Positions 16,042 to 23,787 of a stretch of DNA of 32,835 nt are shown one piece after another. A program made the position numbers and the translations under genes. This DNA comes from Acetobacteraceae bacterium. GTDB taxonomy: Bacteria; Pseudomonadota; Alphaproteobacteria; Acetobacterales; Acetobacteraceae. The stretch lies in the NCBI GenBank assembly GCA_025354865.1, contig JANXMB010000117.1, positions 1-32,835 on the forward strand, read 5' to 3'. Numbering within the stretch: the first letter of the stretch is position 1; the number at the start of each line of letters is the position of its first letter. The notes below the pieces were generated by a model, which saw only the letters and a program-made list of their open reading frames with translations, was not told the DNA's origin and made no database searches.

Positions 16042-16854
16042 ATGTCTTATCTTGCGCCATCCGAATTCGTTGTGAAAATGGTCGACGCCGGCGAAGCGAA
16101 AATATTTATGTCCACCCGCGATACGGTCATCCGAGCGTATATGGCCGGCGCAATTTTGGCTTTGGCGGCGGCGTTTGCGGTGACGATCAATGTGCAAACC
16201 GGAGTCGCTATCGTCGGCGCCACGTTGTTTCCGATCGGCTTTTGCATGCTCTATCTGCTCGGTTTCGATCTGCTGACCGGGGTCTTCGTTCTGTGCCCAT
16301 TGGCATTGATCGATAAACGCCCGGGCGTCACGATCGGCGGCGTCCTACGCAATTGGGGCTTGGTGTTCTGTGGCAATTTCGCCGGGGCATTCACAGTCGC
16401 GCTGATGATGTCGATCATCTTCACATTCGGTTTCACCACCGAACCGGACAAAGTCGGCCAGATCATCGGCAATATCGGTACCGGACGCACCGTCGGCTAT
16501 GCCTCCCACGGCGCGGCGGGTATGTTGACGTTGTTCATCCGGGGCATGCTCTGCAACTGGATGGTTTCGACCGGGGTGGTCGGAGCGATGATTTCGACCC
16601 AGGTCAGCGGCAAGGTTCTGGCAATGTGGATGCCGATCATGCTGTTCTTCTTCATGACCTTCGAACATTCCGTCGTCAACATGTTCCTGTTCCCGGCCGG
16701 TCTGATGCTGGGGGGCAAATTCACCATCATGGATTACCTCATCTGGAACGAAATCCCGACGGTTCTCGGCAACCTTGTCGGAGGGCTGGCATTCACCGGC
16801 TTGACCCTCTACGCTACCCATGTGCGGACCGCACCGAAGCGCAATTTCGGTTGA
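16042..16854 (+). CDS. Formate/nitrite transporter family channel (NirC-like)
   Basis: A 270-residue membrane protein of the FNT family with six hydrophobic segments. FNT-like features include NWGLVFCGNFAGA, IRGMLCNWMVSTG (the conserved cytoplasmic/pore segment) and MTFEHSVVNMFLFPAG, where the central pore histidine sits in the EHSVVNM motif. Its position directly after nirD indicates nitrite uptake or efflux rather than formate transport. The ATG at 16042 has a GGGAG site 28 bases after the nirD stop. Many related operons carry a NarK-type nitrate/nitrite permease here; the FNT channel implies a nitrite-focused unit. Confidence 0.93.
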   Translation: MSYLAPSEFVVKMVDAGEAKIFMSTRDTVIRAYMAGAILALAAAFAVTINVQTGVAIVGATLFPIGFCMLYLLGFDLLTGVFVLCPLALIDKRPGVTIGGVLRNWGLVFCGNFAGAFTVALMMSIIFTFGFTTEPDKVGQIIGNIGTGRTVGYASHGAAGMLTLFIRGMLCNWMVSTGVVGAMISTQVSGKVLAMWMPIMLFFFMTFEHSVVNMFLFPAGLMLGGKFTIMDYLIWNEIPTVLGNLVGGLAFTGLTLYATHVRTAPKRNFG

Positions 16855-16888
16855 TCCCGCCAAGGGCTGTGCCAAACAAGAGATCTGT

Positions 16889-18592
16889 ATGACGCGCACG
16901 CTGAAAGTCTCGATCAGCCAGTATTCCGACCAAGGTCGTAAACCGGTCAATCAGGACTTTCACGGTGCGATGATTCCCGAAGGCTCGGCTTTAGGCCTGA
17001 AAGGAATCGCGATCGCCCTCGCCGACGGCATCAGCAGCAGCGCCGTCGGCCGCAGCGCCAGCGAAGCCGCCATCGCCAGCTTTCTGTCGGATTACTACTG
17101 CACCCCCGAATCCTGGTCGCCGAAAACCGCCGCCCAACGGGTCATCGATGCCACGAATTCCTGGCTGCACGCGCAAGGTCGGCGCGGCCAATATGCTCAC
17201 GATAAAGATAAAGGCTACGTCTGCACCTTCGACGCGATCGTGTTCAAATCGCGGGCGGCGCACATCTTCCATATCGGGGATGCCCGGGTCTACCGCGTAT
17301 CGGGCAACGCGCTCGAACAATTGACCGACGACCACCGCGTCGTGGTTTCGTCGGAGGAATCCTATCTCGGCCGCGCCCTGGGGGTGAATCCCCAAGTCGA
17401 AATCGATTACCGCACCGTGCCCCTGGAAATCGGCGACATTTTCGTTGCCACCACCGACGGCGTCTACGAACACGTCGCTGCTCGGTTTATATCCGATACG
17501 ATTTTGGCCAATTTCGACACCGCTGCCAAAACGATCGTCGAAGCCGCCTACAACAACGGCAGCGGGGACAATCTGACGGTGCAGATCATGCGCATCGACG
17601 CCCTGCCCGACGGCGACCTGCAGGAGGTTCTGGGCCAGGCCGCAGCACTTCCCATCCCCCCATTGCTCGAACCGCGTTCGGTGTTCGACGGCTACGACAT
17701 CCTGCGCGAACTCCATGCCAGCAGTCGCAGCCATGTTTATTTGGCGCGGGACCGCGACACCGGCATCGCCGTGGCACTGAAAATACCCTCTATCGACCTG
17801 CGGGAGGACGCCGACTACCTGCGCCGCTTTCTGCTGGAAGATTGGATCGCCCGCCGATTGAACAGCGCCCATGTGCTGAAAGCCGTCGTGCCGCCGCGCG
17901 ATAAAAAATTCGTCTATACCGTAACGGAATTCGTGGAGGGACAAACCCTCGCGCAATGGATGGCCGACAATCCGAATCCCGACCTCGAAACGGTGCGCGG
18001 CATTGTCGAGCAAATTGCCGCCGGGTTGCGGGCGTTTCATCGGTTGGAGATGGTGCACCAGGATTTGCGGCCGGAGAATGTCATGATCGACAAGGCCGGG
18101 ACGGCGAAAATTATCGACTTCGGATCGACCAAGATCGCCGGCGTGGCCGAAAACGACGGCGTTCTGGGAACCGTGCAATATACCGCGCCGGAATATCTGC
18201 TGGCTGAGCCAGCCTCGCCGCGCGCCGATCTCTATTCCCTCGGCGCCATCGCCTACCGCATGCTCGCCGGCAAACTGCCCTACGGCGCTCGGATGGCACA
18301 GGCCCGCACCGGCGCCCAGCAGCGCAAAATCCCCTATACGTCCGCAACCGGAACGAACCGAGCGGTGCCGAATTGGGTGGATGCCGCGCTGCGCAAGGCG
18401 TTGCATCCGGACCCCGGCAAACGCTACGGCGAATTATCGGAATTCGTGTTCGATCTGCGCAACCCCAATCCGGCGTTCGCGCAGGCCGGACCGCCCCCGC
18501 TGATCGAGCGCAATCCGCTGGTATTCTGGCAGACGCTGACGGCGGTTCTGGCGTGCATCGTTCTGGGATTGCTGCTCTATCCCGTTCGGTAG
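16889..18592 (+). CDS. PP2C phosphatase-Ser/Thr protein kinase fusion, membrane-anchored
   Basis: A 567-residue bifunctional protein. Residues 1-235 form a PP2C phosphatase with the metal aspartates in place: D46 (LADGISSS), D131 (GDARVYR), D190 (TTDGVYE) and D227 (SGDNLT). Residues 268-525 form a Hanks-type kinase with lysine K298 (VALKIP), H390-Q391-D392 in place of the usual HRD, N397, DFG at 410-412 and an APE motif. The glycine-rich loop is degenerate (ELHASSRSHVYLAR). A single C-terminal TM helix (about 545-563) anchors it with the catalytic domains facing the cytoplasm. It lies 34 bases after the FNT gene. Such fusions accompany nirBD in other proteobacteria; the target protein is unknown. 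Confidence 0.92.
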   Translation: MTRTLKVSISQYSDQGRKPVNQDFHGAMIPEGSALGLKGIAIALADGISSSAVGRSASEAAIASFLSDYYCTPESWSPKTAAQRVIDATNSWLHAQGRRGQYAHDKDKGYVCTFDAIVFKSRAAHIFHIGDARVYRVSGNALEQLTDDHRVVVSSEESYLGRALGVNPQVEIDYRTVPLEIGDIFVATTDGVYEHVAARFISDTILANFDTAAKTIVEAAYNNGSGDNLTVQIMRIDALPDGDLQEVLGQAAALPIPPLLEPRSVFDGYDILRELHASSRSHVYLARDRDTGIAVALKIPSIDLREDADYLRRFLLEDWIARRLNSAHVLKAVVPPRDKKFVYTVTEFVEGQTLAQWMADNPNPDLETVRGIVEQIAAGLRAFHRLEMVHQDLRPENVMIDKAGTAKIIDFGSTKIAGVAENDGVLGTVQYTAPEYLLAEPASPRADLYSLGAIAYRMLAGKLPYGARMAQARTGAQQRKIPYTSATGTNRAVPNWVDAALRKALHPDPGKRYGELSEFVFDLRNPNPAFAQAGPPPLIERNPLVFWQTLTAVLACIVLGLLLYPVR

Positions 18593-18679
18593 TCACCGTG
18601 GCCCATATTCCCCGTGCGGCAGCCGCCGCAACCCATTTTTGCTGTCGCAGCCGCAAGCGTTGTGCACCATGATGGCGCC

Positions 18680-19645
18680 ATGACCGACAATGCTTTGCCG
18701 CGCGCCGTCACCGACACCCACGATTTCGCCCCCTATGTGCGCATCCTCGGCCGTGGCCCGGGCAAATCGCGCTCCCTCACCCGCGACGAGGCCCGCGACG
18801 CTTTGGGCATGGTGCTACGCGGGGAGGTCACGCGCGAACAGGTCGGCGCGCTGTTGATGCTGCTGCGCTACCGGGGGGAGGCGATCGACGAAATGGCCGG
18901 GCTGGTGGAAGCGGCCCGAGCGCATGCCGGTTTGCCCTGGACGCTTGCCTGCCCGATCGACCTGGATTGGCCCAGCTATGCCGATGGACGGACACGCGGG
19001 TTGCCGTGGTATTTGCTGTCGGCACGCCTGCTGGCGCAGGCCGGCTTGCGGGTGGTCATGCATGGCCCGCTGCACGGCCCCGGGCGGCAGGCTTTGGTCG
19101 AGTCGCTGCACGCGCTCAGCATCGCCCCTGGGATCGAGTCGCTGGAAACCGGCAACTTCGCGTTCGTCCCGCTGGAGAGCTTGAGCCCGGCGCTGGCGGG
19201 GTTGTTGGCCTTGCGCGGCACGCTGGGTCTGCGATCCCCGCTGAACACCGTCTGCCGCCTGCTGGATCCCGTCGCCGCACGGGGCGGTGTCGATGGCGTC
19301 TTCCACCCCAATTACATCGCGGTCCACGTCGGCACCGCCCGGCTGCTGGGCCGCAGCGTATCGGTGCTGAAAGGCGGCGGGGGGGAAGCGGAATGGAGCG
19401 GCGCCAAGCCCCTGGTTGTGACCACGCCTGCGGGCGAGCAGGACTGGCCGGCGCTGGCGGCCTCGGCAAAGCCCGACAGCGTGACGGCGGCGGACCTGCT
19501 GGCGGTGTGGCAGGGCCGCAAAACCGACCCGGGGGCAGCGGTGGCCGTCGTTGCGACGGCGGCCGTGGCATTGCGGGCAACGGGCTGGGCAGACAATTCG
19601 GCCGCTTGCCTGAAACAGGCGCAAACGCTTTGGGCAACGCGATAG
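18680..19645 (+). CDS. TrpD2/YbiB-like protein (glycosyltransferase family 3 fold)
   Basis: A 321-residue protein related to anthranilate phosphoribosyltransferase. It has the N-terminal helical bundle (LTRDEARDALGMVLRGEVTREQVGALLMLLRYRGE) and an alpha/beta domain with GVFHPNYIAVHVGTARLLG and SVLKGGGGEAEW. The true TrpD GTGGD PRPP-binding motif is not seen, as in TrpD2/YbiB proteins, which bind nucleic acids instead of making tryptophan. No convincing ribosome site precedes the ATG at 18680. It is the last gene of the nir operon, 87 bases after the kinase, and is followed by a strong terminator. Its link to nitrite assimilation is seen in many genomes but not explained. Confidence 0.82.
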   Translation: MTDNALPRAVTDTHDFAPYVRILGRGPGKSRSLTRDEARDALGMVLRGEVTREQVGALLMLLRYRGEAIDEMAGLVEAARAHAGLPWTLACPIDLDWPSYADGRTRGLPWYLLSARLLAQAGLRVVMHGPLHGPGRQALVESLHALSIAPGIESLETGNFAFVPLESLSPALAGLLALRGTLGLRSPLNTVCRLLDPVAARGGVDGVFHPNYIAVHVGTARLLGRSVSVLKGGGGEAEWSGAKPLVVTTPAGEQDWPALAASAKPDSVTAADLLAVWQGRKTDPGAAVAVVATAAVALRATGWADNSAACLKQAQTLWATR

Positions 19646-19647
19646 GC

Positions 19648-19679
19648 CGCGATCCGGTCGCTTTCGCCGCCGGATCGCG
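19648..19679. terminator. Bidirectional hairpin terminator
   Basis: CGCGATCCGG (19648-19657) and CCGGATCGCG (19670-19679) form a perfect 10-base-pair stem with a 12-base loop, starting 3 bases after the TrpD2-like stop. The convergent aminotransferase gene ends at 19706, so the hairpin can serve both transcripts. There is no long T-run on either side. Confidence 0.7.
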
Positions 19680-19705
19680 TTGTCGTCTACCGTCGAAGCC
19701 TCGGG

Positions 19706-20878
19706 TTAGCCGGCGTTACCCGACAGATACTCGATCGCCGCCTGCACGCCGCCGGATTTGTGCGGAATGCCTGCAAGTCGCAGGCCCATCTCGACACCGC
19801 TAAGGGTTCCCATCAACTGCAACGGGCTGAGGTCGCCCATGTGGCCGATGCGGAACACCTTGCCTTCGATCGGACCGAGGCCGTTGCCCAGGCTCATGTT
19901 GTATTTCGCCAGGATCGTGTTGCGAAGGTTGTCGGCGTTATGACCATCGGGCACGCGAATGGCGGTCACACCGGGGTTGTAGGCGGTGGGATCGGCGCAT
20001 TGCAGTTCCAGGCCCCAAGCGCGGACGGTGCGGCGGGTCGCTTCGGCATAGCGTTCGTGCCGCGCGTAGACGTTGGTCAGGCCTTCTTCCAGCAGCATAT
20101 CCAGCGCCGCTTCCAATCCATAAAGCAGGTTGATCGACGGGGTGTAGGGGAAGAACCCGGTCTTGTTGGACACCACCAGCGGCGCCCAATCCCAATAGCT
20201 GCGGGCGGTCGCCGTTGCGGCCTTCGCCAGCGCTTTCTCGGACACCGCCACGAAGGACAGGCCCGGCGGGGTCATCAACCCCTTTTGCGAACCGGCGATC
20301 GTGACATCGACCTTCCACTCGTCGTGCCGGTAATCGGCGCAGGCCAGCGACGAAATCGCATCCACCATCAACATTGCCGGATGCCCGGCCTTATCCATCG
20401 CGGCGCGCACAGCCGGCACGCTGCTCATGCAGCTGGTGGAGGTTTCGGAATGCACGACGCACACCGCTTTGATCCGGTGTTCCCGATCGTCAGCCAGAAG
20501 CGCAGCGATTGCGGCGGGATCGGCGCCTCGGCGCCAATCGGTGTCGAGCGCGATGACATCCATGCCCAGCTTCGTCGCCATCTGTTCCCACAGATGGGCG
20601 AACTGGCCGGTGCGCGTGATCAGCACCCGATCGCCGGGGGACAGCGTGTTCACCAGCGACGATTCCCAGGCCCCGGTGCCGGAAGACGGGAAAATCCCGA
20701 CGATGCCGACGGTCTGGAAGACCTGGCGCAGTTTGCCGATGACCCGCAAGCCCAAGGCGCCGAACTCCGGACCTCGGTGATTGATGGCATTTCCATTCAT
20801 GGCGCGCAGAACCCGTTCGGGCAGATTGGTCGGCCCAGGGGTTTGCAAAAAATGGCGGCCAGAAACGTACTCGGACAT
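19706..20878 (-). CDS. Class V aminotransferase, serine/alanine-glyoxylate type
   Basis: A 390-residue PLP enzyme of the serine--glyoxylate/alanine--glyoxylate aminotransferase branch. It opens with the substrate-binding segment FLQTPGPTNLPERVLRAM and has SSGTGAWES for the PLP phosphate, MLMVDAISS with D173 (PLP pyridine), and GSQKGLMTPPG with the Schiff-base lysine K199. It would transfer the amino group of serine, alanine or a similar donor to glyoxylate or another 2-oxo acid. The ATG at 20878 has only a modest GGAAAG upstream. It may be transcribed with the lactate/malate dehydrogenase about 360 bases upstream, but decayed DNA lies between them. Confidence 0.9.
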   Translation of the reverse strand: MSEYVSGRHFLQTPGPTNLPERVLRAMNGNAINHRGPEFGALGLRVIGKLRQVFQTVGIVGIFPSSGTGAWESSLVNTLSPGDRVLITRTGQFAHLWEQMATKLGMDVIALDTDWRRGADPAAIAALLADDREHRIKAVCVVHSETSTSCMSSVPAVRAAMDKAGHPAMLMVDAISSLACADYRHDEWKVDVTIAGSQKGLMTPPGLSFVAVSEKALAKAATATARSYWDWAPLVVSNKTGFFPYTPSINLLYGLEAALDMLLEEGLTNVYARHERYAEATRRTVRAWGLELQCADPTAYNPGVTAIRVPDGHNADNLRNTILAKYNMSLGNGLGPIEGKVFRIGHMGDLSPLQLMGTLSGVEMGLRLAGIPHKSGGVQAAIEYLSGNAG

Positions 20879-21237
20879 GATGCTCGCTTTCCAGTGAGGC
20901 GCGCGTAGAAGCATGGCCTGGGGGTCCTTGGCAATGGTGGCCATCGGACGACGGTGGATTGCTGGGTTGCGCTGAGGGCAGGAGGCCCCGATTTATCGCT
21001 CCACCAGCACCGCATCCACCGCCACGGCACCCTGCCCCAGCGCCGCATGATCGGCGGATCGACGTCGATCTCGGCATATTTATCCGCATGTTCGGCGATC
21101 GACCGCGACAGCTCGGCCAGCGCTTTCGCCGCCGCGCACGCTGTTGCCGATGGGTCACACCGGCAGCCTCCCCATGACGTCTACCCGCCAGCAGCAAGCA
21201 GGAACAGCGCCAGTGCGAGACGTTGCATGACCGGCTT
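20879..21237. other. 359-base interval without an intact gene
   Basis: This spacer between the aminotransferase and the first malate/lactate dehydrogenase family gene contains the ATP-grasp remnant (20993-21150). The 114 bases next to the aminotransferase presumably hold its leader; no clear promoter boxes are visible. The segment 21151-21237 shows a 15-codon hydrophobic run (21181-21228, minus) ending in a stop, without a ribosome site. Confidence 0.6.
20993..21150 (-). pseudogene. Remnant of an ATP-grasp acyl-CoA synthetase C-terminus
   Basis: On the minus strand, 21141 down to about 21064 reads AKALAELSRSIAEHADKYAE followed by IDVDPPI, the conserved C-terminal segment of ADP-forming ATP-grasp acyl-CoA synthetases (AEIDVNPLI). 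After a frameshift near 21050 the expected ending continues in another frame as GQGAVAVDAVLVER and a TAA stop at 20993-20995. No start codon or upstream domain remains. I infer a deleted and frameshifted gene; the assignment rests on motif recognition only. Confidence 0.65.
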
Positions 21238-22248
21238 CTACAACGCGTTCAACGCATCCACCACGGCGCGATCCAACACGATCCCCTCGATCCGGCGCCG
21301 TTCGCGCTCCCGAAAGGCGCGTTCGGAGGGTATGCGGATTTCGTCCACCCCCGGTTGTCTGGGGGTCGCCTTCACCCGTTCCACCAACTCGGTCATTTGC
21401 TGTTCGAATTGGTCCGGACCCAACATGACGGCGGGATCCATGGCGATGAAAAAGAAGCCGTAATCGGCGACATTGCCGCTGGTCAGCGCGGCGCCAGCCA
21501 GCAGGCCCAGCGCCTGGATGGCGAACGACAGGCCGAAGCCTTTGTGCCCACCGAAGGCCGACACCCCGCCCTCCGCCGCTTTGGCGGCATCGGTCGTCGG
21601 CTTGCCGTCCTTGTCGAAACCGGTGCCCTCCGGCAACGGCTGGCCGAGGCGCGCCATCAACAACACCTCCCCCCACATGACCGAGGCGGTGCCGATATCG
21701 TAGATCACCGGCCCCTTGGCCGAGGGGAAACCGACACAGAACGGGTTGGTGCCCAAGGCCGGCGCGGCCCCACCGGGCGGCAGCACATGCGGTTTGGCGC
21801 TGGACGAATGGATCGCCACCAGCCCTTGCTTGACGATGTGTTCGACGAAGTAGGCGTTCCGGCCGCTGTAGAAACTGTTGTAGACGCCAACCATCGCGAT
21901 GCCGCTGGCCTTCGCCTTGGCGGCAGCGATCTCCGCCCCGCGAAAGGCCGCGATATAGCCCACCCGATTGCCGCCATCGACCAGGGCCGAGGACGGGGTT
22001 TCCCGCACGATGCGGACGGGATCGCGCGATTGATAGGTCCGTTGGTCGGCCGCAATGGTCAGGATGCGCGGCAAACTGGCGAAACGGTAGCCGCAGAGCG
22101 CGTTATCGACCAGTTGATCGACGACGATCGTCGCTTCCTCCACGCTGTAGCCGATGCGTTGCAGCGCGCCCTCGCCGATGGCCCGTGCCTCGGCCACGGT
22201 GACCCGGATTGTGTCGGGGCTGTCCCGATCCAGCAAATCCTGCGCCAT
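21238..22248 (-). CDS. Malate/L-lactate/sulfolactate dehydrogenase family oxidoreductase (first copy)
   Basis: A 336-residue NAD(P)-dependent dehydrogenase of the Ldh_2 (non-Rossmann) family, which includes malate, ureidoglycolate, 2,3-diketogulonate and sulfolactate (ComC) dehydrogenases. Landmarks are NALCGYRFASLPRIL near the N-terminus, LVDGGNRVGY, ALGTNPFCVGFPSAKGPVIYD and FGGHKGFGLSFAIQALG. The C-terminus GVDEIRIPSERAF is typical. The ATG at 22248 has AAAGGCG upstream and lies 2 bases after the stop of a 23-codon upstream ORF. It is part of a minus-strand set with the monooxygenase upstream. A second family member lies at 26935-27957. The substrate is a 2-hydroxy acid, otherwise undetermined. 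Confidence 0.88.
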   Translation of the reverse strand: MAQDLLDRDSPDTIRVTVAEARAIGEGALQRIGYSVEEATIVVDQLVDNALCGYRFASLPRILTIAADQRTYQSRDPVRIVRETPSSALVDGGNRVGYIAAFRGAEIAAAKAKASGIAMVGVYNSFYSGRNAYFVEHIVKQGLVAIHSSSAKPHVLPPGGAAPALGTNPFCVGFPSAKGPVIYDIGTASVMWGEVLLMARLGQPLPEGTGFDKDGKPTTDAAKAAEGGVSAFGGHKGFGLSFAIQALGLLAGAALTSGNVADYGFFFIAMDPAVMLGPDQFEQQMTELVERVKATPRQPGVDEIRIPSERAFRERERRRIEGIVLDRAVVDALNAL

Positions 22249-22250
22249 GC

Positions 22251-22322
22251 TCAACGCCTTTCGACCGAAGCGTCGAGTCTCGCGGGTTCGGGCAACAAGG
22301 CGGTTTCGGCGATAGCGGGCAT
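22251..22322 (-). CDS. 23-codon upstream ORF (possible leader peptide)
   Basis: A short ORF starts with ATG at 22322, is preceded by a good GAGGGA ribosome site, reads MPAIAETALLPEPARLDASV and three more residues, and stops with TGA at 22251-22253. That stop is two bases before the ATG of the dehydrogenase gene. The site strength and the tight junction suggest translation coupled to the dehydrogenase. It contains no run of a single amino acid that would suggest classical attenuation. It could also be the residual N-terminus of a broken gene. Confidence 0.45.
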   Translation of the reverse strand: MPAIAETALLPEPARLDASVERR

Positions 22323-22421
22323 GGCGGTTCCCTCGGCGTTTGCTTGGAACGATTGTGCCAATAGCTCGTTCGTTCGGCAAATACCTCGGGTGGTCGCCCG
22401 TACCGCCCTAGACGCACCCGG

Positions 22422-23606
22422 TTACAGGAACTGCGGGGTCTGCTCCGTTCCGATGATGTGCCGCCCGACCATTTCCAAATGCGCCGGCATCGCCTGGAGA
22501 TGCTGGCTCACGCTCAGCGCGTCGCGCAGGCGTCGTTCGAACGGCGCGTCGTTCAGGATTGCCGTCGTGCCCGCCCCGCGATAGCAGGCCACGGATACAT
22601 CCGTCGCCTCGTTCATCGCGAACGTCGTCGCAAGGCGCAGGCGCATGCGGTGATCCAGCGTCAGATCCCCCGCCACCGCCGCATCGTACGCCGCCACGAT
22701 CGCTTCATGCAAAAACGCGCGGGCGCCCGACAACTTCGCCTCCATCATGCCGATATCTTTCTGCACCGCATTGTTGCGGGCCATCGGCGTGACCGAGGCC
22801 CGGCCCTGCTTGCCGCGCGCCAGTTCGGTGTAAGTTTCCAGCATCCGGCGCCCGACGCCGAGGGACACGCCGCAGAAACCGGTCGCATACATCAGATGGC
22901 TGCTGATCGTTGCCAAGGGGCCGGTCAGGCGGCGTTCCTCGATGGCATCGCGGGCCGGCGCGTGCGCATCGGGGATAAACAGATCCTCGACCGCATAGGT
23001 ATCGCTGCCGGTGCCGCGCAGGCCCAGCACCTGCCAGTCGTCGGTAATCCGAGCCTTGGAGCGGAGAAAGAGGAAGCTACGATCGTCGGGGCGACCGTGG
23101 CGGATGTGCGGCGTGCCGTCGGGGTTCTGCACGGCGCTATGGGCGCCGATCCAGGTCGTGTGGCGGCCGCCGCTCAGGTAGCTCCATTGCCCGGTCAACC
23201 GGTAGCCGCCCTCGACGCGGATGGCGGTGCTACGATTGTGCTTCGCGCCCCATGCCAGACCGGTGCGCGGGCCGTCGAAAATCGCCGCCGCCGCGTCGTG
23301 CGACATGCCGGCGGCCGAGGAAGCCGCAGACACGTTGGATTGGTTGACGAACCAACCCACGCTGGCATCGGCCCAACCCACCGCCTCGGTCGTTTTGCAG
23401 AAATCCAGCAGGTGGATTTCCTGCCCGCCCAGGCTGCGCGGCAACAATAGGCGGAGCATGTCGTACTCGACCAGCGCGTCCACGACTGCGGGCGTCACCT
23501 CCCGCCGGCGATCCATTTCCGGACCTTCGGCGTCCAACAGCGGCTGCAAGGCCCGTGCCCGTACCGGTGCGGGGGGGAGGATCGAAGACTGGACCATTGT
23601 GTCCAT
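22422..23606 (-). CDS. Acyl-CoA dehydrogenase-fold flavin monooxygenase
   Basis: A 394-residue protein with the acyl-CoA dehydrogenase fold but features of the group D flavin monooxygenases (DszC/HsaA/HpaB-like). These are a lone FCKTTEAVGWADASVGWFV helix, RVEGGYRLTGQWSYLSGGRH, VLGLRGTGSDTYAVEDLFIP, and a C-terminal CYRGAGTTAILNDAPFERRLRD segment. The glutamate-containing ending of true acyl-CoA dehydrogenases is absent. It would need a separate flavin reductase, none of which is visible here. The ATG at 23606 follows AAGGAAT. Its upstream region carries the repeat at 23620-23665 and an inverted repeat at 23679-23722. Oxidation of an aromatic, sulfur or nitrogen compound is plausible; substrate unknown. 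Confidence 0.82.
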   Translation of the reverse strand: MDTMVQSSILPPAPVRARALQPLLDAEGPEMDRRREVTPAVVDALVEYDMLRLLLPRSLGGQEIHLLDFCKTTEAVGWADASVGWFVNQSNVSAASSAAGMSHDAAAAIFDGPRTGLAWGAKHNRSTAIRVEGGYRLTGQWSYLSGGRHTTWIGAHSAVQNPDGTPHIRHGRPDDRSFLFLRSKARITDDWQVLGLRGTGSDTYAVEDLFIPDAHAPARDAIEERRLTGPLATISSHLMYATGFCGVSLGVGRRMLETYTELARGKQGRASVTPMARNNAVQKDIGMMEAKLSGARAFLHEAIVAAYDAAVAGDLTLDHRMRLRLATTFAMNEATDVSVACYRGAGTTAILNDAPFERRLRDALSVSQHLQAMPAHLEMVGRHIIGTEQTPQFL

Positions 23607-23619
23607 GACGTATTCCTTA

Positions 23620-23665
23620 GAGCGCGATGACCGAAGATGGAATCACCGGAAGTCTGAATCGTGCG
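23620..23665. repeat. Single copy of an intergenic repeat
   Basis: Read on the minus strand, this 46-base element starts CGCACGATTCAGAC and ends TCATCGCGCTC. Both flanks, and much of the middle, match the 54-bp units at 32714-32835. It lies just upstream of the monooxygenase ribosome site. The pattern resembles the dispersed palindromic intergenic elements common in alphaproteobacteria. Confidence 0.65.
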
Positions 23666-23678
23666 AACAAACAATAGG

Positions 23679-23722
23679 TTAGATCGCGATACGTGAGCGA
23701 GAGCGAACGCATCGCGATCTAA
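23679..23722. repeat. Perfect 12-bp inverted repeat
   Basis: TTAGATCGCGAT (23679-23690) and ATCGCGATCTAA (23711-23722) are exact inverted copies 20 bases apart. They sit upstream of the monooxygenase and adjoining the repeat copy at 23620-23665. This could be an operator for a dimeric regulator, or the palindromic half of the same intergenic element. Confidence 0.65.
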
Positions 23723-23787
23723 TGTTCCAATGGGCGTTTCATACACCGTCACCAGAGCGGATCGTCAATCGGCAGCATTGATCCGGA

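Noticed and set aside
16991-18406. 471-codon minus-strand frame opposite the PP2C-kinase gene
   Set aside because: No recognisable motifs, and the plus strand has complete phosphatase and kinase motifs.
21181-21228. 15-codon minus-strand ORF encoding a signal-peptide-like hydrophobic run
   Set aside because: No ribosome site precedes it and it ends in a stop after 15 residues; probably chance or decay debris next to the ATP-grasp remnant.
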